Below the pieces are notes generated by a model that searched no databases, was not told the origin of the DNA, and saw nothing but the letters and a program-made list of their open reading frames with translations. From Ancylobacter polymorphus (GTDB lineage Bacteria > Pseudomonadota > Alphaproteobacteria > Rhizobiales > Xanthobacteraceae), in assembly GCF_022836935.1 (NCBI RefSeq), contig NZ_CP083241.1, positions 62,001-126,000 on the forward strand: a stretch of DNA of 64,000 bases. The letters run 5' to 3'. Made by a program: the position numbers and the translations under genes. Positions 1-8,614 of this stretch are shown here, in pieces; position 1 is the stretch's first letter; the number at the start of each line of letters is the position of its first letter.

Positions 1-585
1 CCGGTGGTTTCATCGAACCGGATCGAATTTCTCCAGCAGGGCAAGGTCGACATGCTGATCGCGACCATGTCGGACAAGCCGGAACGCCGGAAGGTCGTGC
101 AGGCCATCGACCCGCCTTACTACTCGGACTTCGTCAATGTGCTGCTGCCGAAGAAGGCCGGCGTGAAGGACTGGTCCGAACTCAAGGGTAAGCCGCTCTG
201 CGCTACCTCTGGCGCCTGGTACAACAAAGAGATCGCCCAGAAATACGGCACCGAGATCGTCGCGTTCGACGGTTCCGAGAAGCCGCTTTTCGCGCTCAAG
301 CAGGGCAACTGCGTGGGCTACGTCTATGACCAGACCTTCATCCAGGGCAAGCTGCTGGATGCCGACTGGAGTGGCACCTACGAGATGCCGCTGAAGGGCG
401 TTCTGGACGCACCGTGGATCATGGCGGTTGCGACCGGCAATGACAGCCTCATGACGTTCCTTGAAGGTGTGACGAAGGATTGGATGAAGACCGGCTTCAT
501 CGTCGCCGAGGAGGAGAAGTACGGCATCCAGCCGACCGAGTACTCAAAGGCCATGCATGACAAGATGAAGGGCTCGGCCAACTGA
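1..585 (+). CDS. Amino-acid ABC transporter substrate-binding protein, C-terminal part
   Basis: Periplasmic binding protein of SBP family 3 (polar amino acids), cut by the left window edge; the frame is open from base 1 and ends at 585, leaving 195 codons. Visible family features are an N-R-I-x-F-L-x-x-G-K-V-D-M-L-I-A-T-M strand near the start, followed by E-R-R-K and a P-Y-Y segment, then the second lobe with D-W-S-E-L-K-G. The signal peptide and first lobe lie outside the window. It should deliver substrate to the permeases and ATPase encoded just downstream. Substrate unknown. The frame also has a GTG at position 4, but the family length shows the true start is upstream. Confidence 0.9.
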   Translation, partial: PVVSSNRIEFLQQGKVDMLIATMSDKPERRKVVQAIDPPYYSDFVNVLLPKKAGVKDWSELKGKPLCATSGAWYNKEIAQKYGTEIVAFDGSEKPLFALKQGNCVGYVYDQTFIQGKLLDADWSGTYEMPLKGVLDAPWIMAVATGNDSLMTFLEGVTKDWMKTGFIVAEEEKYGIQPTEYSKAMHDKMKGSAN

Positions 586-593
586 TCGCCCGG

Positions 594-626
594 CGCGGCC
601 GATCCTTGCCGGATCGGCCGCGTTTT
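594..626 (+). terminator. Hairpin after binding-protein gene (intra-operon terminator or attenuator)
   Basis: A perfect 12-bp stem (594-605 with 611-622) around a 5-base loop TTGCC is followed directly by TTTT. It lies 8 bases after the binding-protein stop and 50 bases before the first permease. It would end or attenuate most transcripts, so the binding protein is made in excess over the membrane parts, which is a common arrangement for ABC importers. Confidence 0.75.
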
Positions 627-676
627 CAACGTTAAGAGACGGCGCGCCCGTCACGGATCGCCAACCGGATAGCGCG

Positions 677-1423
677 ATGGACGTCATAGCCGCCTGGTTC
701 AAAGACCTTTACGAAACGACGGGTCTCAATTTCACGGTCTTCTACGACCCCTATGACTGGAACCGTTACATCCACGGGGTGAGGATGACCGTCCTGCTGA
801 CGGTCTCCACCATTCTGATGAGCCTTCTGATCGGGGCGGTGGGCGCCCTTCTGCAAAGCGCTCCCTCGCGCATCGTTCGCGGCGCGGTCAACGGCTTCGT
901 CGTCCTGTTCCGCAACACGCCGCCGCTTGTGCAGATCTTCTTCTTCTATTTCGGCATCGGCGCGATGCTCCCGGCCGGGCAGGACCAATTTGGGCTGCGC
1001 CAGCCCTTCATCGACAATGTGGAGTGGGCGATCATCGCGCTGTCGCTGTTCGCCGGCGCCTTCAATGTCGAGATCTTCCGCTCCGGCGTCGAGGCCGTGC
1101 CGAAGACCACGGTAGAGGCGGCCGAGGCGCTCGGTTATACCCGGCTCAAGGCCTATCTCTACGTGATATTGCCGCTCGCTCTGCGGGTGTGCCTACCGGC
1201 CCTCAACAACAACCTGGTCAACCTGCTCAAGACCACCACCCTCGCCTACGCGATAGCCGTGCCGGAGACGCTTTACGCCGTAAAGCAGATCTGGTCGGAG
1301 TCGCAGAACGTGTTCGAGATGATGCTGGTGCTGTTCGCGACCTACGGCCTTTTGGTCGGCATCCTGGTCTGGATCATGCACCGATGGGAAAAATCGCTGC
1401 GCATTCCGGGATATGGCCGATGA
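677..1423 (+). CDS. Amino-acid ABC transporter permease (HisM/GlnP type)
   Basis: Inner-membrane channel subunit, 248 aa, with about five hydrophobic segments. The typical permease signature R-N-T-P-P-L-V-Q-I-F-F-F-Y-F-G is near residue 80 and the cytoplasmic EAA loop (E-A-A-E-A-L-G-Y-T) near residue 150, where the ATPase docks. It overlaps the next permease gene by 4 bases (ATGA), so the two are translationally coupled and probably form a heterodimer. The first gene after the hairpin at 594-626, it belongs to the same transporter as the binding protein at the window start. Confidence 0.93.
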   Translation: MDVIAAWFKDLYETTGLNFTVFYDPYDWNRYIHGVRMTVLLTVSTILMSLLIGAVGALLQSAPSRIVRGAVNGFVVLFRNTPPLVQIFFFYFGIGAMLPAGQDQFGLRQPFIDNVEWAIIALSLFAGAFNVEIFRSGVEAVPKTTVEAAEALGYTRLKAYLYVILPLALRVCLPALNNNLVNLLKTTTLAYAIAVPETLYAVKQIWSESQNVFEMMLVLFATYGLLVGILVWIMHRWEKSLRIPGYGR

Positions 1424-2277
1424 GCACGAAGAACACGCCAGCCAGCGCGGCCGCGCCGCTTCCCGTCCTCTTGCCGTTCCGCATCGAGCCCACCCGGCTG
1501 GGAACGCCGCGCCTCGCGCCCATGCACGCCCTGCTGTTTGGCGCAGGCCTCGTGTTGCTCGCGGGCAGCGCTTGGGCGCAGGCCGTCAGTGTCCAGTTGT
1601 CGCCGTTGGAAGTCATCATCAAATGGGCGCCGCTGCTGCTGTCCGGCTTCGCGTTCAACATCTTGATCTCCATGATCGCGATGGCGATCGGCACGGGCGC
1701 CGGCCTCGGCGTGGGACTGGGCATGCTCTCCCACAACACTTTGTTGGCCCGCTTCTGCTGGGCGCTCACCCAGTTCTTCCGTAACGCGCCTTGGCTGGTG
1801 TTGCTGTTTTTTGTGATGTTCCTGGTGCCCTTTCAGATCACGGTGTTCGGCGTCCGGATTCCGTTGCCGGACTGGCTGAAGGCGACGGTGGGCTTCTCTC
1901 TGCCCGTGATGGCAAACGTGGCCGAGATCGTCCGTGGCGCGGTACGCTCCGTGCCGTCAACGCAATGGGAAGCTGCGGAATCGCTTGCCTTCACCCCACG
2001 GCAGACCATGTGGCGGATCATTCTTCCCCAATGCGTCAAACGCATGCTTCCGCCGTGGATGAACCTCTATTCGCTTGTCACTATGGCGACGGTCCAGGCT
2101 TCGATCGTCGGCGTGTCCGAGATGCTGACACTTACCGCGCAGGTTCATACCGCCGAGGGCGGGCGTCCGGAGCTGTTCGCCCCGCTTTATGGCTTCGCCA
2201 TGCTCTGCTTCTTCCTCTATTGCTACCCGATCGACCGGTTCACCGCCCGGCTCGAGCGTCGGTTCCATATCCGCTGA
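1420..2277 (+). CDS. Amino-acid ABC transporter permease, second subunit
   Basis: Second membrane subunit, 285 aa. The start at 1420 is chosen because its ATG overlaps the stop of the preceding permease (ATGA); the open frame upstream of it is only a shadow of that gene. A 50-residue leader rich in Pro and Ala precedes the first membrane span, longer than usual. R-N-A-P-W-L-V-L-L-F-F lies in the permease core and the EAA loop reads W-E-A-A-E-S-L-A-F-T. Followed after 14 bases by the ATPase gene. Confidence 0.92.
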   Translation: MSTKNTPASAAAPLPVLLPFRIEPTRLGTPRLAPMHALLFGAGLVLLAGSAWAQAVSVQLSPLEVIIKWAPLLLSGFAFNILISMIAMAIGTGAGLGVGLGMLSHNTLLARFCWALTQFFRNAPWLVLLFFVMFLVPFQITVFGVRIPLPDWLKATVGFSLPVMANVAEIVRGAVRSVPSTQWEAAESLAFTPRQTMWRIILPQCVKRMLPPWMNLYSLVTMATVQASIVGVSEMLTLTAQVHTAEGGRPELFAPLYGFAMLCFFLYCYPIDRFTARLERRFHIR

Positions 2278-2291
2278 GAGACCATTTACAC

Positions 2292-3059
2292 ATGGCCGTT
2301 GCGACCGAACCCCGCCACTGGACACCCGACCAGCCCATCATCCAGTTGATCGACGTCCACAAATCGTTCGGCGCTCTCGAGGTGTTGAAGGGCGTCAGTT
2401 TCAACGTGAAGAAGGGCGAGGTGGTCTGCATCATCGGCCCGTCGGGCTCGGGCAAGTCGACTTTGATCCGGTGCATCAACGCTCTGGTGCCGGTGACATC
2501 CGGCACCATTCTGGTCGAGAACATCGAGGTGGCAGATCCGAAGCTCGACAAGCTGGCGCTGCGCCGCAAGGTCGGCATGGTGTTCCAGCAATACAACCTG
2601 TTCCCTCACAAGACCGCCCTCCAGAACGTCATGATGGCGCCGATTCATGTTCTCCATCAGGACAAGGGGGAGGTTGAGGAACGCGCCCGTGTCCTCATGA
2701 AGAAGGTCCGGCTAACCGGAAAGGAGGACACTTATCCGGGTGAGCTTTCCGGCGGCCAGCAGCAGCGAGTCGCCATCGCCCGCTCCCTTGCCATGCGACC
2801 CGACGTGATGCTGTTCGACGAGGTCACCGCCGCGCTCGATCCGGAGACGGTCAAGGAGGTGCTGTTCACCATCCGTGAACTCGCCGAGGATGGCATGACT
2901 TGCCTGCTTGTGACCCATGAGATGAACTTCGCGCGCGACGTCGCTGACCATATCTATTTCACTGATCGCGGCGTCATCGTCGAGCATGGGCCACCCGCCA
3001 CCTTCTTCAGCGCGCCGCGCGATCCGCGCACACAGGAATTCCTGTCCCAGATACTGTGA
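2292..3059 (+). CDS. Amino-acid ABC transporter ATP-binding protein (GlnQ/HisP type)
   Basis: Cytoplasmic ATPase, 255 aa. Walker A G-P-S-G-S-G-K-S-T near residue 50, Q-loop Q-Q-Y-N-L-F, signature L-S-G-G-Q-Q-Q-R and Walker B V-M-L-F-D-E-V-T are all intact, followed by the D-loop and the switch His in L-V-T-H-E-M. Last gene of the first transporter operon. Its C-terminal end (R-D-P-R-T-Q-E-F-L) looks complete, yet its last 53 bases are overlapped on the other strand by the tail of the recombinase gene, which marks a rearrangement junction immediately downstream. Confidence 0.94.
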   Translation: MAVATEPRHWTPDQPIIQLIDVHKSFGALEVLKGVSFNVKKGEVVCIIGPSGSGKSTLIRCINALVPVTSGTILVENIEVADPKLDKLALRRKVGMVFQQYNLFPHKTALQNVMMAPIHVLHQDKGEVEERARVLMKKVRLTGKEDTYPGELSGGQQQRVAIARSLAMRPDVMLFDEVTAALDPETVKEVLFTIRELAEDGMTCLLVTHEMNFARDVADHIYFTDRGVIVEHGPPATFFSAPRDPRTQEFLSQIL

Positions 3060-3669
3060 TTGCCACCGAATGCAGCGTCGCCGAACCAAGATATCGGACG
3101 GTGTTCTCAATCTTGGAGTGACCGAGCAAGATCTGGATGGCGCGTATGTTGCCCGTCGCCTTGTAGATCATGGACGCCTTCGTGCGACGGAGCGAGTGAG
3201 TGCCATATTCCTCCTGGCGTAGGCCAATCGCGGTGACCCACTCGTCGACCAGGCGAGCATACTGCCTTGTGCTCATGTGGTGCGCGTGATCGATGCGGCT
3301 CGGAAAGGCATAGTCCTCAACGGTGCCGCCGCGCCGCTCCAGCCAAGCCAGCATGCTCGCTCGTACATCGCTGGTGATCTCGAACTGGACCGGCCGCCCT
3401 GTCTTCTGCTGCACGACGATCGCGCGGGTCCTGATCTCCGGACCGGCGACCACGTCACGGATCCTGATCTTGACCAGGTCGCAGCCGCGAAGCTTGCTAT
3501 CGATGGCGAGATCGAAAAGCGCACGGTCACGAATGCGTCTTTCGCGATCGAGGAAAAACCGAATTGCCCATATCTGTTTTTGGGTGAGAGGACGCTTGGT
3601 TCCGACCTGCTTTCCGGCATTCCAAGCTGCACGCTCGCGGCTGGCATCATCAAATTGAGAATGGCCCAT
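3007..3669 (-). CDS. Tyrosine recombinase / site-specific integrase, tail probably truncated
   Basis: Integrase of the phage family, 220 aa. All catalytic positions are recognisable: Arg in S-K-L-R-G-C-D, Lys in Q-Q-K-T-G-R-P, His and Arg in H-S-L-R-R-T, His in L-L-G-H-S-K and the nucleophile Tyr in T-V-R-Y-L-G. Relatives normally continue after Y-L-G with an acidic helical tail; here that tail is replaced by about 27 unrelated residues that read into the antisense of the ABC ATPase gene. I infer the 3' end was lost at a junction between 3060 and 3087. Whether the protein is active is unclear. No tRNA attachment site was found nearby. Confidence 0.75.
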   Translation of the reverse strand: MGHSQFDDASRERAAWNAGKQVGTKRPLTQKQIWAIRFFLDRERRIRDRALFDLAIDSKLRGCDLVKIRIRDVVAGPEIRTRAIVVQQKTGRPVQFEITSDVRASMLAWLERRGGTVEDYAFPSRIDHAHHMSTRQYARLVDEWVTAIGLRQEEYGTHSLRRTKASMIYKATGNIRAIQILLGHSKIENTVRYLGSATLHSVAITVSGTGIPVCADRAAR

Positions 3670-4159
3670 GTGAGTTCTCCTTGGCCTTGATCGGCCGAGG
3701 GAGAAACGTCGAGGCGCACTACCACGCAGGGGCCGGTAGCGGACTGTCCGCTATTGGTTTTTGACAATGGGTAGCAGACGTTCGAAATACCGCTCTGACG
3801 GCATGACGCTGATGTGCCAGGCTTCGCTGTCGTCCCGAGTAATATCTAAATCTTTCGACGGACTTGGGGGAGGGAAGTTCATCCCCAACGACAATCTTAA
3901 GCGGGCGGGCGGGGCCGAACCGGTCTCATAGGCGGTGTAGCCAACTTGGCAGATCCATTACACGCGCTCCTTAGGCTTGCCGAGGGCAGGAATGCCCAGA
4001 AGCGGCTCCTTTTCCCGCCGCAGCCGGATTCGCAAAGGCACCCTGCTTGAAGTTTCACGTCAGTTGCCCTTTGCCCACTGGAGTTTCCTTTACCTCAAGT
4101 AAAAGACGAAGGAAGCGCCCAGGACGCTACGGGCCGCTAAATATTCGCGCGCCGAGCAT
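3670..4159. other. Gene-poor spacer with repeat motif and short ORF
   Basis: 490 bases without a convincing gene. It holds one copy of a four-copy dispersed motif (3729-3757) whose centre is a 15-base inverted repeat AGCGGACTGTCCGCT, and a 43-codon leftward ORF (3882 to 3751, starting M-N-F-P-P-P-S-P) that I do not recognise and that may be chance or a gene remnant. Base composition is less GC-rich than the neighbouring operons. Together with the damaged integrase it looks like the scar of a degraded mobile element. Confidence 0.5.
3729..3757 (+). repeat. Dispersed 29-base motif, copy 1
   Basis: Starts GGGGCCGGTAGCGGACTGTC. Same strand and same core as copies at 33993, 40811 and 47647; it includes a 15-base inverted repeat. 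Lies in the spacer next to the damaged integrase. Confidence 0.6.
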
Positions 4160-4885
4160 TTAGAGCGTTGCTTTCAGGAAATCGATGGTCTCGGGCTTTT
4201 GCGGATTTCCGATGACCTGGGTGGGCGGGCCGATCTCGTGGATCTTGCCCTTGTGGAAGAAGGCGACGCGGTTGGAGACCTCGCGGGCGAAGGCGATCTC
4301 GTGGGTGACCACGATCATCGTCATGCCCTCGGCGGAGAGCGAGCGCATCGTGTCGAGCACCTCGCCGACGAGCTGCGGGTCGAGCGCCGAGGTCACCTCG
4401 TCGAACAGCATGTAGTCGGGCGACATGGCAAGCGCGCGGGCAATCGCCATGCGCTGCTGCTGGCCGCCGGAGAGCCGTGAGGGATAGACCTTCAGCTTTT
4501 CCGACAGGCCGACACGGGCGAGCTTGTCCACCGCGATGGCCTCGGCCTCGGCCTTCGACTTGCCGAGCACCTTGCGCGGCGCCAGCATCACGTTTTCCAG
4601 CACCGTCAGATGCGGGAACGCGTTCCACTGCTGGAACACGATGCCGATCTTGCGGCGCAGCTTGTTGAGATCGGTGCCGCGCGCATGCACATCCGTGCCG
4701 TCGACGAGGATGCGGCCGGAATTGATCGGCTCAAGCCCGTTGATGCACATGAGCAAGGTGGACTTGCCCGAGCCGGACCCGCCAATGACGGAGACGACCT
4801 CGCCCTTCTCGACGGTCATGGTCACGCCCTTGACCACTTCGAGCGAGCCGAAGGATTTGTGAACGTCCTGTATTTCGATCGACAT
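4160..4885 (-). CDS. Amino-acid ABC transporter ATP-binding protein
   Basis: ATPase of the second amino-acid importer, 241 aa, the normal length for the GlnQ family. Walker A G-G-S-G-S-G-K-S-T is near residue 36, signature L-S-G-G-Q-Q-Q-R near 140, Walker B M-L-F-D-E-V-T and the H-switch V-T-H-E-I follow. It is the last gene of a leftward operon that starts with the binding protein at 7210 and continues with two permeases; 17 bases separate it from the second permease. Confidence 0.94.
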   Translation of the reverse strand: MSIEIQDVHKSFGSLEVVKGVTMTVEKGEVVSVIGGSGSGKSTLLMCINGLEPINSGRILVDGTDVHARGTDLNKLRRKIGIVFQQWNAFPHLTVLENVMLAPRKVLGKSKAEAEAIAVDKLARVGLSEKLKVYPSRLSGGQQQRMAIARALAMSPDYMLFDEVTSALDPQLVGEVLDTMRSLSAEGMTMIVVTHEIAFAREVSNRVAFFHKGKIHEIGPPTQVIGNPQKPETIDFLKATL

Positions 4886-4902
4886 ACAAAAACCTCAGCG
4901 TC

Positions 4903-5568
4903 TCAGTCGTTCTCGCGCCAGCGCTTTTCGAGGCGGGCACCGAGGCGGGCGATGGGGAAGCTCATCAGAAAGTAGATCAGCCCGGCGATGGAGAGCACGA
5001 AGAGCGGCTCCTGGATGCGGGTGACGATGACCTGCGAGGAGCGCAGCAATTCGACGACGCCGATCCACCACACCATGGCGGTGTCCTTCATCACGCCGAG
5101 CGTCAGGCCAATCCAGCTCGGCAAGGCGACGCGCAGCGCGATGGGAAAGACGATCTCGGTCAGGTCCTGGCGCCAGGAGAGCCCCAGCGAGCGGGCGGCG
5201 CGGCGCGTGGTGGTGGGCACGGCGAGGAAGCCGGAGCGGACGATCTCGGTGCAATAGGCCGACATGTACAGCGCCAGCACGACGCAGCCGACGGTGAACG
5301 GCGCCCAGTGCAAGCCGATGATCGTCTTGAAGGAATTCGCCACCACCAGCTGGATCAGCAGCGGGATGGAGCGGAACACGTCGAGAATGGCGCCGAGCGG
5401 GGCGTTGACCCACCAGGGCGCGATGGCTCGGATGACGCCGAAGACGACGCCGAGCAGCGTGCCGCCGAGCACCGCCCAGAAGGTGAGCATCAGCGTGACG
5501 CCGGCGCCCTTGAGCATGAACAGCAGGTCGTTGAAGGAGAAGCTGGTCTCGAACAGCGAGGAGAACAT
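4903..5568 (-). CDS. Amino-acid ABC transporter permease
   Basis: Membrane subunit, 221 aa. The start at 5568 (M-F-S-S-L-F-E) is chosen because the open frame upstream overlaps the other permease and has no membrane character before this point. R-S-I-P-L-L-I-Q-L-V lies in the core and the EAA loop reads R-R-A-A-R-S-L-G-L-S. Separated from the first permease by 14 bases. The two permeases of this system probably form the heterodimeric channel. Confidence 0.92.
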   Translation of the reverse strand: MFSSLFETSFSFNDLLFMLKGAGVTLMLTFWAVLGGTLLGVVFGVIRAIAPWWVNAPLGAILDVFRSIPLLIQLVVANSFKTIIGLHWAPFTVGCVVLALYMSAYCTEIVRSGFLAVPTTTRRAARSLGLSWRQDLTEIVFPIALRVALPSWIGLTLGVMKDTAMVWWIGVVELLRSSQVIVTRIQEPLFVLSIAGLIYFLMSFPIARLGARLEKRWREND

Positions 5569-5582
5569 GGCGCGCGCCCCTC

Positions 5583-6245
5583 TCAGTAGCGGAACAGCCG
5601 CCACGCCATCAGGCGCGCGGAGAGGGTGACGAATTTGGCGAGCAGATAGTAGATCACGGCGGCGAGCGCGAAATATTCGAAGGTGCGGAAGGAGCGCACA
5701 TTCAGATCCTGGGTGACGCCGGTGAGATCGTTGTTGAGGCCGACGATGACGCCGAGCGAGGTCATCAGGATCGCCCACACCATCTGGTTGGTGAGGGGAT
5801 AGAAGACGATGCGGAACATTTGCGGCATCACCACCAGGCGGAAGGCCTGCACCTGCCCCATGCCGAGCGAGCGGGCGGCGCGCACCTGCGTCGGCGGCAC
5901 GGCGCGCAGGCCGCCCCGGAAGGTCTCGGCGAGATAGCCGGCATTGTTGAAGGTGATGCCGGCGAGCAGGGCGACGAAACTGTCGAGATGGATGCCGAGC
6001 GAGCCGAGGCCGAAATAGGCCATGTAGATCTGGAACAGCGCCGGTGTGTTGCGGGCGAGCTCGATCCAGCTTGCCGCCACCGCCCGCAGCGCCCGGTAGG
6101 GCGAGGCGGCGGCGAGCGCGAGCAGGATCGCGAAGGCGACCCCGAGCAGCATGGAGAGCACGGCGATCTCCAGCGTGACCAGCGCGCCCCACAGCATGTC
6201 GGGCAAGGCGCGGAACGCCGGCAGCCAGTGGAAAGTGTAGTTCAT
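5583..6245 (-). CDS. Amino-acid ABC transporter permease
   Basis: Membrane subunit, 220 aa from the ATG at 6245 (M-N-Y-T-F-H-W); an in-frame ATG 48 bases further upstream adds only a short non-conserved leader. R-N-T-P-A-L-F-Q-I-Y-M-A-Y-F-G is the classic HisM-type signature and R-A-A-R-S-L-G-M-G the ATPase-docking loop. It lies about 150 bases after the binding-protein gene and directly before the second permease. Confidence 0.92.
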   Translation of the reverse strand: MNYTFHWLPAFRALPDMLWGALVTLEIAVLSMLLGVAFAILLALAAASPYRALRAVAASWIELARNTPALFQIYMAYFGLGSLGIHLDSFVALLAGITFNNAGYLAETFRGGLRAVPPTQVRAARSLGMGQVQAFRLVVMPQMFRIVFYPLTNQMVWAILMTSLGVIVGLNNDLTGVTQDLNVRSFRTFEYFALAAVIYYLLAKFVTLSARLMAWRLFRY

Positions 6246-6397
6246 GGGTCGCGCCAGTCCGGCTCGGTCGGAAACTGCAAGGAGGATGGCCATCCGTCAT
6301 CCCGGCGGCGGAGTGCGGAGCCGGGATCGCGCGCAGAGCCTGCGGACGATCCCGGATCGGCCTGCCGGCCGTCCGGGATGACGCGTTGGGCAAGCGC

Positions 6398-7210
6398 TCA
6401 GCGATAGACGCCGGGCACCGTCAGGTCGGGGGCGGCACCGAGGCCGATCCACTTGTCGTAGAGCGCCTTGTAGCGGCCGGTGCGGACCTGCTGGTTGATG
6501 AACAGGTTCAGGTAGTTGATGAGGCCCTGCTCGTTGCGCAGGGCGATGAGGGCGACATAGTCGATGTCGTAGGGGGCATCGCCGCCCATCATCAGGCCCT
6601 TATACTTGCGTTCCTTCACGATCGCGGCGGCGACGGTGGAGGTGACGACGGTGGCATCGATCTGGCCCTGGGCGAGGGCGAGGAACACATCCGCCTGCGT
6701 CTGGTAGCCACGGAACGTCGTCCCCGCGCCCCACGCCTTCACGTCGCTTTCCAGGGCCATGCCTTCATATCCGCCAGTGACGGAACCCACCTTGCGGCCC
6801 TTAAGCTTGTCATAGGTGTCGAGGCCGAGCCCTTCGCGCGTCAGCACGACATTCTTGTAGGCAAAGTACGGGATGCTGAAACCGACGGTTCGTGCACGCT
6901 CCAACGTGTCGGAGGTCGAGGCGACGCCAACGTCGACGCGGCCAGAGATTAGAGCAGGAATACGGTCGGGGAACGGAGTCTCGACGATCTCTGCCTTCAC
7001 GCCGAGCGCCTTGGCGAGATCCTTGCAATAATCGACGTCGAAGCCGATCGGGTTGTTGCTGGCATCGCGCGAGCCCATGGGCGGGAAGTCCAGCACCACC
7101 GCGCAGCGCAGTGTGCCGGAAGCGATGATGTCGTCGAGCTTGTCCGCCTGCGCGGGCATCGCAACGCCGCACGTAAGGGCAAGCATAGTTGCCAGCACTT
7201 TGCAGTTCAT
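6398..7210 (-). CDS. Amino-acid ABC transporter substrate-binding protein (SBP family 3)
   Basis: Periplasmic receptor, 270 aa. The start at 7210 is supported by AGAGGA 7 bases upstream and by a signal peptide that begins right there (M-N-C-K-V-L, hydrophobic core, cleavage near A-Q-A-D). The mature protein has the family pattern: G-T-L-R-C-A-V-V-L-D-F-P-P-M-G, then G-F-D-V-D-Y-C-K-D-L-A, then E-R-A-R-T-V-G-F-S-I-P-Y. The substrate is unknown, but placement between this importer and an aminotransferase block suggests an amino acid or derivative. A 15-base inverted repeat 35 bases upstream may be its operator. Confidence 0.93.
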   Translation of the reverse strand: MNCKVLATMLALTCGVAMPAQADKLDDIIASGTLRCAVVLDFPPMGSRDASNNPIGFDVDYCKDLAKALGVKAEIVETPFPDRIPALISGRVDVGVASTSDTLERARTVGFSIPYFAYKNVVLTREGLGLDTYDKLKGRKVGSVTGGYEGMALESDVKAWGAGTTFRGYQTQADVFLALAQGQIDATVVTSTVAAAIVKERKYKGLMMGGDAPYDIDYVALIALRNEQGLINYLNLFINQQVRTGRYKALYDKWIGLGAAPDLTVPGVYR

Positions 7211-7244
7211 GTTCACTGTTCCTCTGGATTTATAATTTCTGGAC

Positions 7245-7259
7245 GATGATGACATCATC
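7245..7259 (-). promoter_or_regulatory. Candidate operator upstream of binding-protein gene
   Basis: Inverted repeat GATGATGACATCATC (7-bp arms, one central base), 35 bases upstream of the binding-protein start. Its centre, TGATGTCA on the other strand, resembles TGACGTCA at 9650-9657 between the aminotransferase and the AsnC-type regulator, suggesting that one regulator could act at both promoters. Inference from sequence only. Confidence 0.35.
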
Positions 7260-7391
7260 TCGCGCTCATATTTCCGCTTCTGGATGAAGTGTTCCGGACA
7301 AAGGCATGCCATCACAACGCCGCGCCGGTCATGTTTTGGTCGATGATGAAACGGATGTTTCAGCCGGCGTGGCCGGCCGCAGAGGTCGCCG

Positions 7392-8603
7392 TCAACGTCT
7401 CGCCGGGGGGAGCGCGCCGCTGGCGCGTCCGGCCTCCGCGAAGGCGTCGAGTGCAAAGGCGATATCGTCGGAGGAATGCGCCGCGCTGACCTGAAGGCGG
7501 ATGCGCGCCTGATCGCGGGGCACGACTGGATAGGAGAAGGCGGTGACGAACACACCGCATTCGCCAAGAGCACTGGCCAACGCCGCCGCGCGGGCAGCAT
7601 CGCCGATCATGACGGGCACGATGGGGTGATCGACGCCGCTCAACCGAAAGCCCAGAGCGACCAGCCCCTGCCGCAGCTGGCGGGTTCGCGCCGCCAAATT
7701 CCCGCGCAGAGCTTCATCGCTTTCGGCAATGTCGAGGGCGACCAGCGTCGCCGCGCAGATGGCGGGCATCAGCGCATTGGAGAAGAGGTAGGGACGCGCG
7801 CGCTGTCGCAGCCAGGCGACCAGTTCCTTGGCGCCCGACACATAGCCGCCGGACGCGCCGCCGAGCGCCTTGCCAAAGGTGCCGGTGAGCAGGTGCACGC
7901 GACCTTCGACCCCGTGCAGTGCAGGCGTGCCCCGGCCGCCTTCGCCGACGAAGCCCACAGCGTGGGAATCATCCACCATGACCAGAGCGCCATGTTTTTC
8001 AGCAACCGTGCACAGCGCAGGCAGATTGGCGACGATGCCGTCCATTGAGAACACGCCATCCGTCACCACCAATATTGTCCGGGCCCCCGCGGCCTGCTCG
8101 AGCGCCATGTCCAGCGAAGCGGGGTCGTTATTGGCGTAGCGGTAGCGCCGCGCCTTCGATAGGCGAATGCCATCGATGATGCTGGCGTGATTGAGTGAGT
8201 CGCTGACGATGGCATCCTCTTCGCCCAGCAGCGCTTCGAACAGGCCGGCATTGGCGTCGAAGCAGGATGGAAATAGGATGGCATCCTCGGTGCGGAGGTA
8301 GCGGCTGACGCGCTGCTCCAGCTGGCGGTGCACCGCATTCGTGCCACAGATGAAGCGGACGGACGCCATGCCGAAGCCATGCCTGTCCAGCGCCTCTCGC
8401 GCTGCCGCGAGGAGGCGCGGATCGTTGGCGAGGCCGAGATAATTGTTGGCGCACAGATTGAGGACCCGATCGCCCCCGCCCTTGACGCCGACCCATATCC
8501 CCTGGGGGGTATCCAGTGCCCGCTCGTGGCGCACGAGCGACTGCGCCTGCAACTGGTCGAGCTCGGCGCGGAAGTGGGCGAGTACGGTCTCGACGGCGGC
8601 CAT
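7392..8603 (-). CDS. kbl: Alpha-oxoamine synthase, glycine C-acetyltransferase (2-amino-3-ketobutyrate CoA ligase) type
   Basis: PLP enzyme, 403 aa (E. coli Kbl is 398). It matches Kbl along its length: [13 protein letters not shown] near residue 50, [37 protein letters not shown] and the PLP lysine in [10 protein letters not shown]. Kbl joins glycine and acetyl-CoA or runs the reverse. The ATG at 8603 is preferred because GAGG precedes it; a GTG at 8618 overlapping the upstream stop is the alternative. No threonine dehydrogenase is adjacent, so the natural partner reaction is open: related synthases use other acyl-CoAs. Confidence 0.85.
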   Translation of the reverse strand: MAAVETVLAHFRAELDQLQAQSLVRHERALDTPQGIWVGVKGGGDRVLNLCANNYLGLANDPRLLAAAREALDRHGFGMASVRFICGTNAVHRQLEQRVSRYLRTEDAILFPSCFDANAGLFEALLGEEDAIVSDSLNHASIIDGIRLSKARRYRYANNDPASLDMALEQAAGARTILVVTDGVFSMDGIVANLPALCTVAEKHGALVMVDDSHAVGFVGEGGRGTPALHGVEGRVHLLTGTFGKALGGASGGYVSGAKELVAWLRQRARPYLFSNALMPAICAATLVALDIAESDEALRGNLAARTRQLRQGLVALGFRLSGVDHPIVPVMIGDAARAAALASALGECGVFVTAFSYPVVPRDQARIRLQVSAAHSSDDIAFALDAFAEAGRASGALPPARR

Positions 8604-8614
8604 GGCAACCTCGC

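Noticed and set aside
1342..1769. Long leftward frames opposite the permease genes
   Set aside because: GC-rich coding DNA leaves the antisense strand open; no family resemblance, no ribosome sites, and the sense genes are certain. The same applies to many long antisense frames across the window, for example 8516-9652 and 19824-20990.
3007..4159. tRNA attachment site for the integrase
   Set aside because: No cloverleaf or tRNA 3' end could be seen around the recombinase.
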